A stretch of DNA of 64,000 nt, from assembly GCA_902705825.1 (NCBI GenBank), contig CACSIL010000001.1, positions 55,113-119,112 of the forward strand, in the 5' to 3' direction. The notes beneath the pieces are model-generated. The model ran no database searches. It was not told the DNA's origin and saw only the letters and a list, made by a program, of their open reading frames with translations. Source of the stretch: Halioglobus japonicus. GTDB lineage: Bacteria; Pseudomonadota; Gammaproteobacteria; Pseudomonadales; Halieaceae. How positions within the stretch are numbered: the stretch's first letter is position 1; every line of letters starts with the position of its first letter. The translations under genes were made by a program, and so were the position numbers. Below, one piece after another: positions 53,167 to 61,088 of this stretch.

Positions 53167-54058
53167 GATAAACACGGTCTGGTTACGCAGTTTTTGCACA
53201 CTTGTTGATGTTGGCCATTTCACTCGCACGGCCGAGCGCCTCAACATGACCCAGTCTGGGGTGAGCCAACATATTCGCAAGTTGGAGGAGCAACTTGGTG
53301 TCGCGTTGCTTATTCGGGAGGGGAAGCAGTTTTCACTTTCGGGAGCCGGAGAGCGTCTGTACGTTGAAGCGCAGGCTATTCTCTCTGCATTGTCACATCT
53401 TGAGCAACAGGTCGTCGAGGACCCGCCCTATGAGGGACTGGTGCGAATGATGTCGCCGGGGAGTGTCGGTCTAAAGCTTTACCCTCACTTGCTGGAGTTA
53501 CAGACTAAGCACCCGAAGCTTGTCATCGATTACCGATTTGCACCGAATTCGACTATCGAAAACGCGATTGCCGATTCTACTGTTGATATTGGGTTTATGA
53601 CCTCGAAATCGATACTGGCCGACGTCAGTTGTACCGCCGTTGCCGAAGAGCCGCTATTGCTGGTGACGCCGGCAACTGTTGAAGAGCCGAGTTGGGAGAG
53701 ATTGGTAGAGCTGGGGTTTATTGATCACCCGGACGGAAGCCACCACGCCAACCTTCTACTCGGCGCCAATTACCCCCAGTTCCAACATAGTCAGCAGTTT
53801 CCTACAAAGGGATTTTCGAACCAGATCGGTCTGATACTGGAACCGGTCAGCAGGGGGTTGGGTTTTACGGTGTTACCGGCTCATGCCGTCGAGGCCTTTG
53901 ATAAAACGGAGTGCATTAATATTCACAGACTGACCAATCCCGCGAGTGAGACGATCTACCTTTGCCGTCGGCGCCATAGAGTCGTTCAGAAAAGAATGGA
54001 AACGGTGATAGCTGAAGCAAGGGGGTGGCTTCAGTCCTCTCAGGCATCCGGTGACTAG
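53165..54058 (+). CDS. LysR-family transcriptional regulator
   Basis: 297 residues. The N-terminal winged helix-turn-helix (VGHFTRTAERLNMTQSGVSQHIRKLEEQLG, residues 17-46) is followed by a periplasmic-binding-like effector domain with the hinge near residue 90. Divergence from the VOC gene and palindromes between them suggest it senses the VOC substrate or product. No close characterised relative is evident. Confidence 0.93.
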   Translation: MINTVWLRSFCTLVDVGHFTRTAERLNMTQSGVSQHIRKLEEQLGVALLIREGKQFSLSGAGERLYVEAQAILSALSHLEQQVVEDPPYEGLVRMMSPGSVGLKLYPHLLELQTKHPKLVIDYRFAPNSTIENAIADSTVDIGFMTSKSILADVSCTAVAEEPLLLVTPATVEEPSWERLVELGFIDHPDGSHHANLLLGANYPQFQHSQQFPTKGFSNQIGLILEPVSRGLGFTVLPAHAVEAFDKTECINIHRLTNPASETIYLCRRRHRVVQKRMETVIAEARGWLQSSQASGD

Positions 54059-54297
54059 ACGTCGTTCTGCACTGGGCGTCAGGCTGTCCTTCTCAATAGT
54101 GCGATGCGAATACAATCCTGTTTGGCGCTCACCCGTACATACCCATGACCTGCAATCACATGAAGCGATTCATCTCGGTATGTTTCGCTCAGCTCTACAG
54201 CCCGACAATTGGGGGGCAGTAACTACGCTACTATCAGAAGGTACTACATGTTAATTTCAGTCAGACAACCAAAAACCGGGACGCCAGGTGAATCACA

Positions 54298-54804
54298 ATG
54301 AAAAGTATTACACCATTTATTTTGTCGATGTTACTGCTGGCTAACACAGCAAGCCTTGCTCAAGCAGAGGAGGAGGAGGTGGCGGGCCGGTCCGCCACTT
54401 GCGAGGAGTTGGTAGGGTTTTGGAAAATGGTGCCGCTTAATGACGCCAGCATTAATGAAGTAGACCCCTGGCCACTCCCGTACCAATGGTTCGCGTTCTA
54501 TGAAGACGGGCGCATGGTGACGATGGGAAAAACCGAGGATGTAGACTATTCCGCGTCGGAGTTGAATGACGTGCTAGCAGAGATGAAAGAGTCCGCACCT
54601 ATCTACTACTGTGATGAACCATGGCTGGTTGTTGAGTACCAGGACGGGTCTGGACTGGGTGAGTCATGGGGCAAAAATATATTCACTCGCCAAGCCGGTC
54701 TGAATAATGAAAAGCCGTTTGAAGTGGGAGATGTTGTGATGAGCCTGGTGGCTGTAGAAGATGGTCGCCCGCTCTACTTTCGGTGGATCAGGAAGTTACA
54801 GTGA
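54298..54804 (+). CDS. Secreted lipocalin-like protein, unknown
   Basis: 168 residues. Signal peptide 1-23 (SLAQA). The mature part has a short acidic patch (EEEE), C-E-E-L-V-G-F-W-K with the GxW element of lipocalin-like barrels, and FAFYEDGRMVTMG. Two cysteines may be bonded. No family is recognised with confidence. Confidence 0.7.
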   Translation: MKSITPFILSMLLLANTASLAQAEEEEVAGRSATCEELVGFWKMVPLNDASINEVDPWPLPYQWFAFYEDGRMVTMGKTEDVDYSASELNDVLAEMKESAPIYYCDEPWLVVEYQDGSGLGESWGKNIFTRQAGLNNEKPFEVGDVVMSLVAVEDGRPLYFRWIRKLQ

Positions 54805-54881
54805 GCCTTGCATAATATGTGTCGGTTACAGGACGCACACTTTTCTTTGCTAAAGGTGTATTGGCTTTAACTGCATTATCT

Positions 54882-55034
54882 TCACGCTTTGAACGAACCG
54901 GGCTGGTCCGAGGCCAGGCCAAGGCGCACTGCATCGAGTGTGCGCTGTGCCCGTTTGCGGGAATCTGTCATGGATGTCTCGTGGCGTAACTCCAGGTAGT
55001 AATCCAGCCCCGAAGGTCGTCGGCTATGCTCCAT
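54882..55034 (-). CDS. Possible small protein
   Basis: A 50-codon minus-strand frame from the ATG at 55034, charged and soluble (SRKRAQRTLDAVRLGLASDQ). Its codons look like those of neighbouring genes, but there is no ribosome-binding site and no family. It fills a 392-nt gap that is otherwise empty apart from the 6-bp hairpin CCTGCC-AACAA-GGCAGG near 55060. Confidence 0.3.
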   Translation of the reverse strand: MEHSRRPSGLDYYLELRHETSMTDSRKRAQRTLDAVRLGLASDQPGSFKA

Positions 55035-55196
55035 TTTGAGTTTGGCTGAGGTCTGCCTGCCAACAAGGCAGGGACTAAAAAGCACATCGGCAGGTAGATC
55101 GTGCTAGTGTTATTCTACTAGCGCTGGTCTATACAGCTGCTGTCCCAGGGTGGTCGTGACTATGATAAGAATAACGCAACCTGAACATGGTGACCT

Positions 55197-57455
55197 ATGA
55201 AGCCGCTTGGATATGTACCCCTGTTGGCGGTCGTCCTGTTGTTTCTCGGCAACCTGCACATACCGGCGGCGGGCGCGCAAAACCTCCTCCCGGGTTCGCT
55301 ATCTGGCGAGGAAGCTTCAGAAGACACTGCCGCACCGACAAACCTTGATGCTATCGCGCGGCGTAACACAGAAATCGCCCTCGAACAGGAAGCGCTGGCA
55401 ACAGAGCTTGAGCAATCCGGCGTGACTGAATCCTCGCTGGCCGGTAAGCACCTGCGTCGGTTGCAGGAAAAGCTGGAGCAGATTGAGCGTCTTTTGGAGG
55501 CGCAGATGAGTCTCGCTAAAGCGCTCGCTACGCCACCTGAATCTGCCGATACCCAGTTGCCTGACGATGAGCCTTCAGTCTTCATGCTGAATGTACTTTA
55601 CGAGCAGCAGGCGGTTGCTGAATCGGCGCTGGTCGAGAAACGCCGTAACCTGGAGGCGGCCAAAGAGCAGTTGGAGGCGCTGGAATCGCGCAGCAAGGAC
55701 GCCAGGATCAAACTGAAAGAATCTGCAGAAGATGATCGGGTGCGCAATGAGCGTGCCGCGCGTTCGGCCGCGCTCGCCGTGCGCATACAAGCCGAACAGG
55801 TGAATCTGGATGCGTTGGAACTGCGTACCGCTCAAGCCGGCGTCGAGCAGGAAGACCACCTGCAGGCTCGAATTGAGGCAATACGCGAGAGCCTGGCCAG
55901 TGGGGAAGTAGAGGCCGGTAGTGCTCTGAGCGCTGTGATGGAGCGTGAAAGCGCGGTGCAACGAGACAGAAGTCGCGCCGAGCGGGAGCTGGCGACAGCT
56001 GAGTTGCGCCTCAGTGCGGTTAAAGCGCGCTACGCGGCTGATCCAGAGGCCTCGGGTGAGGCGTTGGCTGTGGTAGATGCGTTAACCGCCTATCGCGATG
56101 CACTTGCCAAGCAGATATCAATCGCCACCTTTGAGTTGGAGCGGCTGGCATCGCTGCGTGAAATCTGGGCCAACTGGGAGTCCTTGTTACGGGCAGATTA
56201 CACCGCTGAGGATCTCGCCTCCTGGGAGGAGTTGGCCAACAGCCAGCTCAGTGATCTCAAGCAGACGGAGGCGGTGCGCCAGGCCCAGGTAGCGGACTTG
56301 CAGATACGTCTGGCGGGGTTGGCATCGCGGATCAACCAGTTGCCCACTGAGTCTCAGGCACGCGCCGCATTACGGGAAGCGGAAACGGCACTGAACAAGG
56401 TGTATACGGAACTACTGGCCGCAGACCGCATGTTGGCGGCTGACAGGCGTTTGACCTTGCGCTTTGCTGATGAAATTGATGCCGTTACAGGCAAACTCAG
56501 TGTTCTCGAGCATCTATCCCGGTTGTTGCAGCAAGCCAGAGGCTTCTGGAATTTTGAGATTACTACCATAGATGAAGCGCCCTTCACGGTAGGGTCACTC
56601 ACTATGGGGCTGCTCTTGTTCGGTGCCGGTTTGTGGGCATCGCGCGCGGGAGCGACCTTGGTAGGCCATTTTTCAGCGACCCGGCTGAAGCTAGATGCCG
56701 GTGCTGTTCAGGCCATGCACACTCTTTCTTTTTATGTGTTGTTGATAGCGTTCACCCTGCTCGCGCTGCGCGCCGTGCATTTCCCGCTCACCGCCTTTAC
56801 ATTTCTCGGCGGAGCACTTGCCATCGGCGTGGGCTTTGGCAGCCAGAATGTGATGAACAACTTTATCAGTGGCCTGATACTGATGTTGGAGCGGCCCGTG
56901 CGTGCCCAGGATGTCGTCGAGGTCGATGGCAGCCACGGTGTGATCCAGAAGATCGGCCCGCGCAGCACGCATATACGCGCTACCGACGGGCGCCATATCG
57001 TAGTTCCCAACAGCTTTTTTCTGGAGAGCAATGTTGTCAACTGGACCTTATCGGACGATCTTATGCGCACCAAGGTCAGTGTCGGCGTATGTTATGGATC
57101 GCCCACCCGGCTCGTTAAGGAACTGATAGAGGCGGTTGTCAAAGCCGAACCCCTGGCGCTCAATCACCCGCCGGCCAGTGTGATATTCGATGCGTTTGCC
57201 GACAATTCGCTCAACTTCGATGTCTATTTCTGGGTCGAGGCGCGCTCTCCTATGAGTATGCGAGATGTGGAAAGTCGAATTCGCTTTGCGATTGATGATG
57301 TATTTCGTGAGCATAACCTTGTTATTGCCTTTCCCCAGCGCGATGTGCATCTGGATTCAGACGCTCCACTGCAGATTCAACTGGTGGGAGGGGGAGAGAA
57401 AGGTGGCGATGGCTCTAAGCCCCCTTTCGGACCCGCCGATAGATCTACGGAATAA
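55197..57455 (+). CDS. Long MscS-like channel (MscK/YbdG-type coiled coil)
   Basis: 752 residues. Signal peptide about 1-27. Residues 60-440 are mostly long coiled coil (QEALATELEQSG, KRRNLEAAKEQLEALESR and further heptads), a periplasmic stalk as in MscK/KefA and MscM. Membrane helices start near 470; the pore region is GVGFGSQNVMNNFISGLILMLERP, followed by the MscS beta domain and FPQRDVHL. It is distinct from the shorter MscS at 39754. It works as an osmotic safety valve; the stalk may sense turgor or envelope state. Confidence 0.92.
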   Translation: MKPLGYVPLLAVVLLFLGNLHIPAAGAQNLLPGSLSGEEASEDTAAPTNLDAIARRNTEIALEQEALATELEQSGVTESSLAGKHLRRLQEKLEQIERLLEAQMSLAKALATPPESADTQLPDDEPSVFMLNVLYEQQAVAESALVEKRRNLEAAKEQLEALESRSKDARIKLKESAEDDRVRNERAARSAALAVRIQAEQVNLDALELRTAQAGVEQEDHLQARIEAIRESLASGEVEAGSALSAVMERESAVQRDRSRAERELATAELRLSAVKARYAADPEASGEALAVVDALTAYRDALAKQISIATFELERLASLREIWANWESLLRADYTAEDLASWEELANSQLSDLKQTEAVRQAQVADLQIRLAGLASRINQLPTESQARAALREAETALNKVYTELLAADRMLAADRRLTLRFADEIDAVTGKLSVLEHLSRLLQQARGFWNFEITTIDEAPFTVGSLTMGLLLFGAGLWASRAGATLVGHFSATRLKLDAGAVQAMHTLSFYVLLIAFTLLALRAVHFPLTAFTFLGGALAIGVGFGSQNVMNNFISGLILMLERPVRAQDVVEVDGSHGVIQKIGPRSTHIRATDGRHIVVPNSFFLESNVVNWTLSDDLMRTKVSVGVCYGSPTRLVKELIEAVVKAEPLALNHPPASVIFDAFADNSLNFDVYFWVEARSPMSMRDVESRIRFAIDDVFREHNLVIAFPQRDVHLDSDAPLQIQLVGGGEKGGDGSKPPFGPADRSTE

Positions 57456-57474
57456 TTAAAATGGAGAATTAACG

Positions 57475-57504
57475 CCCCTCTGATTTCGTCTGTCCGAGGG
57501 GGGG
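57475..57504 (+). terminator. Hairpin after long MscS gene
   Basis: CGCCCCTC pairs with GAGGGG(G)G across 15 nt, 19 nt after the stop codon. No T-run follows. Confidence 0.45.
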
Positions 57505-57509
57505 TATAG

Positions 57510-57535
57510 AAAACAGGAGTTTTTTGACCTGTTTT
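57510..57535. terminator. Second hairpin, A/T-ended
   Basis: AAAACAGG and CCTGTTTT form a perfect 8-bp stem around a T-rich 10-nt loop. The A-T base and flanks could act as a terminator on either strand. Confidence 0.45.
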
Positions 57536-57774
57536 CACAGAGTTTGTTATCTAAAAAGTGTCTCGTTGCGGCCTACTGTGCAAGATAAGCATGGAGCTTG
57601 GCAGCGCCTCCTCGCCCCGGACAATCACCGAGTTCAATCTGCAGGTGTGCGGCCCGCAATAGCCGCTGACACTATCTCATCAATGGGCGTGCTGTGCGGC
57701 TTCGCATTGACGCAGGCGGTGACGCATTGAATACTGTACGGATAAAAGCCGAATAGTCATAAGAGAGAACCCGC

Positions 57775-58503
57775 TTGAGCGAGCTCGTACCGCCGTCTGA
57801 CCCCGAACAATCTGATGCACCGCCGCGCGTGGTCCAGGCGCCATTTCTGACACACATTCGCGGTCTCTATTTGATCTCGGGCGTCTGTGGGTTGGTTGAT
57901 GCAGTGTGTTTTTTGTCGCTGGGCGAGGTCTTCGCGGAAATGATGACCGGTAACCTACTGCTCATTATGTTCTACCTTGGGACAGATCATCCGTTCAGCG
58001 CTTACTCGGCAAATTTGATGGCGGTTGCGTCCTTCCTGATTGGGGCAGTATTTGCCGGCAGAATCGTGCGCGGGCCCTATGGGCATACCCGCTTCGGCTT
58101 CTTCATAGAATGGGTCTTCCTCGCCTTCGCGGTCGGCTTCAGTCTGACCTTGCCACTGGAAACGTCAGAAGGATCCCGCTTCATATTGATCTGCACACTG
58201 GCATTTGCGATGGGCATGCAGAATGCGATGATTCGCAGGCACGGCGTGCCGGATCTGGCCACCAACGTGATGACGTTGACGCTGACTGCACTGGTGGCGG
58301 ATTCGACGTTGGCAGGTGGCGAGAACGCGCGCTGGCGAAGGCGTTTCGCATCTATTTCTGTATTCGCGATGGGCGCAGTGCTGGGTGCTTTGCTGACAAC
58401 GCGGGTTGACCCGTGGGCGCCCCTGCTTGCGGCCTTGTTGCTGTTCACGGTAGCGCTCCCCGGTCTAACGCGGCCCGCGCCGACATCGTCGGCTCCGTCC
58501 TGA
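57775..58503 (+). CDS. DUF1275 (YoaK-like) membrane protein
   Basis: 242 residues, TTG start with AGAGAGAA upstream. About six membrane helices. The family motifs GLVDAVCFLSLG and MTGNLLL near the front and AFAMGMQNAMIRRHG in the middle are plainly DUF1275. Function unknown. The P450 gene starts 42 nt later, so the two may be one transcript. Confidence 0.9.
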   Translation: MSELVPPSDPEQSDAPPRVVQAPFLTHIRGLYLISGVCGLVDAVCFLSLGEVFAEMMTGNLLLIMFYLGTDHPFSAYSANLMAVASFLIGAVFAGRIVRGPYGHTRFGFFIEWVFLAFAVGFSLTLPLETSEGSRFILICTLAFAMGMQNAMIRRHGVPDLATNVMTLTLTALVADSTLAGGENARWRRRFASISVFAMGAVLGALLTTRVDPWAPLLAALLLFTVALPGLTRPAPTSSAPS

Positions 58504-58545
58504 TCAGGCCTATGTCACCCACGTGCAAGAGATGAGGGACACCCA

Positions 58546-59895
58546 GTGAACGATACCACTTCGCTCGCCAACGATACTGCAGCGCTGCGCCCGCTCAAGG
58601 TTGGTTTCTTCGAGACCTTACGCCTGGTGCGCAAGAGCTATACCTATCCGCTGGAGCACGCGCAGGAGTTGCAGGCACGTTTTGGCAATGCGGTGATGCA
58701 GAAAATGGCCGGTAGAACCTTTGTGCACCTGTTCGGTGCTGATGCCCACCGTCTCGCGCTGATTAATGAGGGCCAGGTGTTTTCCAACAAGAAAGCCTGG
58801 GATCAGATCATTGGCCGCATTTTCCCCAACGGCCTGATGCTGCGCGATGGTGATGACCATCGCTATCATCGACGCCTCATGCAAGCGGGGTTCAAGAGCG
58901 GCGCCATGCAGCGTTACATGCTTGAAATGGAGCCGCAGGTGCAGCAAGCGGTTGCCAACTGGCCGGTGTCTCCCGGTCAGCCGCTGCTCGCATTTCCAAC
59001 CTTCAAGCAGATGACGCTGGATCTGGCCGCTACCATTTTTCTGGGTATGGATCTGGGAGATGAAGCGACACGCCTCAATGATGCCTTCGAAGCCACTGTG
59101 GCGGCCTCCATGCCGAAGATTCCACTGGCCATCCCCGGCACTATCCTGTGGCGGGGCATTCGTGCCCGGGAGTACATGTGCCAGTATTTCCGTGGCCAGT
59201 TGGCGGCAAAACGAGAGGGCAACGGCACGGATATGTTCTCACTGCTGTGCAATGCCACCGACGAGGACGGTAATCGGTATACCGACCAGGAAGTGATCGA
59301 CCATATGAACTTTCTGATGATGGCGGCGCACGACACCACCACCAGCACGTTGACCAGTATGACGTATGCGCTGGCGCGGCATCCCGAGTGGCAACAACGC
59401 CTGCTGGAAGAAGTTCAAAGCCTGGGTGTGGAGCATCTGCGCTATGAAGATCTCGATCGGATGGCACAGACCGAATGGGTGATGAAGGAGGCGCTGCGGA
59501 TGTACCCGCCACTGTCGACCCTGCCCAAGTACAGTACGGCACCCTTTGAGTTTGAAGGGCTGCGGATTCCCGCTAACGCCATAGTGATAACGTATCCCAT
59601 ACACACGCATTATATGCAGGAGTACTGGTCCGAACCGGCCAGGTTTGATCCCGAACGTTTTAGCGATGAGCGTGCAGAGCACAAACGCGATGCCTATTGC
59701 TGGGTGCCTTTCAGTGGCGGCGCGCATATGTGTATCGGCCTGCATTTTGCGATCATGCAGATCAAGCTGGTGATGTTTGAGATGCTGCGCCACTACCAGT
59801 GGTCGCTTCCCGCAGGGTATGATATGCCGGTACAGCAATCCCCGATCTCCAAACCACGCGACGGCTTGCCGGTATATTTTGCGCCGCGCCGCTGA
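58546..59895 (+). CDS. Cytochrome P450 (CYP51/CYP120-like branch)
   Basis: 449 residues, GTG start with GAGGGA upstream. I-helix MAAHDTT (259-265), ExxR in KEALR (E315-R318), the PERF element (DPERF) and the heme loop FSGGAHMCIG (389-398) with C396. The AHDTT form and longer length separate it from the first P450 (464-1717) and put it nearer CYP51/CYP120/CYP26-like enzymes acting on sterols, retinoids or other terpenoids. The start is not membrane-anchored. The esterase begins 29 nt downstream, suggesting linked catabolism of a hydroxylated or esterified compound. Confidence 0.93.
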   Translation: MNDTTSLANDTAALRPLKVGFFETLRLVRKSYTYPLEHAQELQARFGNAVMQKMAGRTFVHLFGADAHRLALINEGQVFSNKKAWDQIIGRIFPNGLMLRDGDDHRYHRRLMQAGFKSGAMQRYMLEMEPQVQQAVANWPVSPGQPLLAFPTFKQMTLDLAATIFLGMDLGDEATRLNDAFEATVAASMPKIPLAIPGTILWRGIRAREYMCQYFRGQLAAKREGNGTDMFSLLCNATDEDGNRYTDQEVIDHMNFLMMAAHDTTTSTLTSMTYALARHPEWQQRLLEEVQSLGVEHLRYEDLDRMAQTEWVMKEALRMYPPLSTLPKYSTAPFEFEGLRIPANAIVITYPIHTHYMQEYWSEPARFDPERFSDERAEHKRDAYCWVPFSGGAHMCIGLHFAIMQIKLVMFEMLRHYQWSLPAGYDMPVQQSPISKPRDGLPVYFAPRR

Positions 59896-59924
59896 ATCTT
59901 TAACGCTACTTACAGGATTGACAG

Positions 59925-60962
59925 ATGTCTACTCGCAATATGAATGATGACCCTCGTATCGACCCCCGCATCAAGGCGTTAATGGGCGCTATGTCGATGC
60001 CCGAAGGCGCTGATGTCGCCAGCCGGGAGGAAATGCTGGAACGCGCCAATACACCGCAGGCCCAGCAGATGGCCGAGGCGCTGAAAGGGTTTATGGAGTT
60101 ATGTGATACAGAGGAAATCGCGCCTTCTGAGGGGCTGGAGATCAGCACTCTGACGTTCCAGTCAGAACCCGATGGCAACACGATAAAGGTGCAGTATATT
60201 CGCCCCCAATCTACAGAGCCGCTGCCCTGTGTCTATTACATTCACGGTGGTGGTATGCAGGCGATGTCCTGCTTCGATGGTAATTACCGCGCCTGGGGAA
60301 AGATCATTGCCGCGCGGGGCGTAGCCGTTGCGATGGTGGATTTTCGCAACTCCATTATGCCGTCATCGGCACCGGAAGTTGCTCCCTATCCGGCGGGGCT
60401 CAATGACTGTGTTGCCGGCCTGAAGTGGTTGGTGAGTCAGGCAGCTTCGCTGGGTATCGACAGCTCCCGTATCATCGTTGCCGGAGAAAGTGGAGGAGGT
60501 AACCTGACCCTGGCGACTGCCCTGCGCCTTAAGCGCGAGGGTGAACTCCACCTCATAAAGGGTATCTACGCACTGTGCCCCTATATAGCGGGCATCTGGC
60601 CACTGCCGGAAAATCCATCCTCCACGGAAAACAATGGCCTGCTGCTGGATCTGCACAATAACAATGGCGCGATGTCCTATGGCATCGAGGAGCTGGAAAA
60701 ACGCAATCCGCTGGCCTGGCCCGGGTTTGCCACAGATGATGATGTGGCGGGGCTGCCTCCCACTATTATCAGCGTGAACGAGTGCGATCCGCTGCGCGAC
60801 GAGGGTGTCAATTTCTATCGTTTGTTGTTGAAAAACGGCGTTGCTGCGCGTTGCCGCCAGGTGATGGGGACGATACACGGCACAGAAATCTTCCCGATGT
60901 GTTGCCCGGATATCAGCAGGGATACGGCGCGAGATCTCGCGGCATTCTGTCGCGGCGATTAA
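59925..60962 (+). CDS. HSL-family esterase/lipase
   Basis: 345 residues. The oxyanion HGGG is at 107-110 (YIHGGGMQ), nucleophile S189 in GESGG, acid D288 in NECDPLRDEG and base H318 in GTIHGTE: a complete hormone-sensitive-lipase triad. An N-terminal helical cap (1-70) is present. Such enzymes cleave short acyl, carbamate or terpenoid esters. No signal peptide, so it is cytosolic, and it lies 29 nt after the P450. Confidence 0.93.
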   Translation: MSTRNMNDDPRIDPRIKALMGAMSMPEGADVASREEMLERANTPQAQQMAEALKGFMELCDTEEIAPSEGLEISTLTFQSEPDGNTIKVQYIRPQSTEPLPCVYYIHGGGMQAMSCFDGNYRAWGKIIAARGVAVAMVDFRNSIMPSSAPEVAPYPAGLNDCVAGLKWLVSQAASLGIDSSRIIVAGESGGGNLTLATALRLKREGELHLIKGIYALCPYIAGIWPLPENPSSTENNGLLLDLHNNNGAMSYGIEELEKRNPLAWPGFATDDDVAGLPPTIISVNECDPLRDEGVNFYRLLLKNGVAARCRQVMGTIHGTEIFPMCCPDISRDTARDLAAFCRGD

Positions 60963-61088
60963 TCCCGCAGAGAGCGTTATCGCGCTTGGCGAATGATGGC
61001 TGAGCGCGCCAGCGCCAAAGAAACTCGGTGCTGGTGGTGCAGGGATTACAGGTTTGACGATTTCGGTGGTTCGATCTAGTATTGGCCG

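Larger units (their letters stand above)
57456..57774. other. Intergenic region with two hairpins
   Basis: 319 nt with no convincing gene. It begins with two hairpins (57475-57504 and 57510-57535) and continues with plain sequence up to the DUF1275 gene; AAGAGAGAA just before it serves as its ribosome-binding site. Confidence 0.5.

Noticed and set aside
57524..57730. 68-codon frame in the gap before DUF1275
   Set aside because: It begins inside a hairpin, has no ribosome-binding site and no family resemblance.
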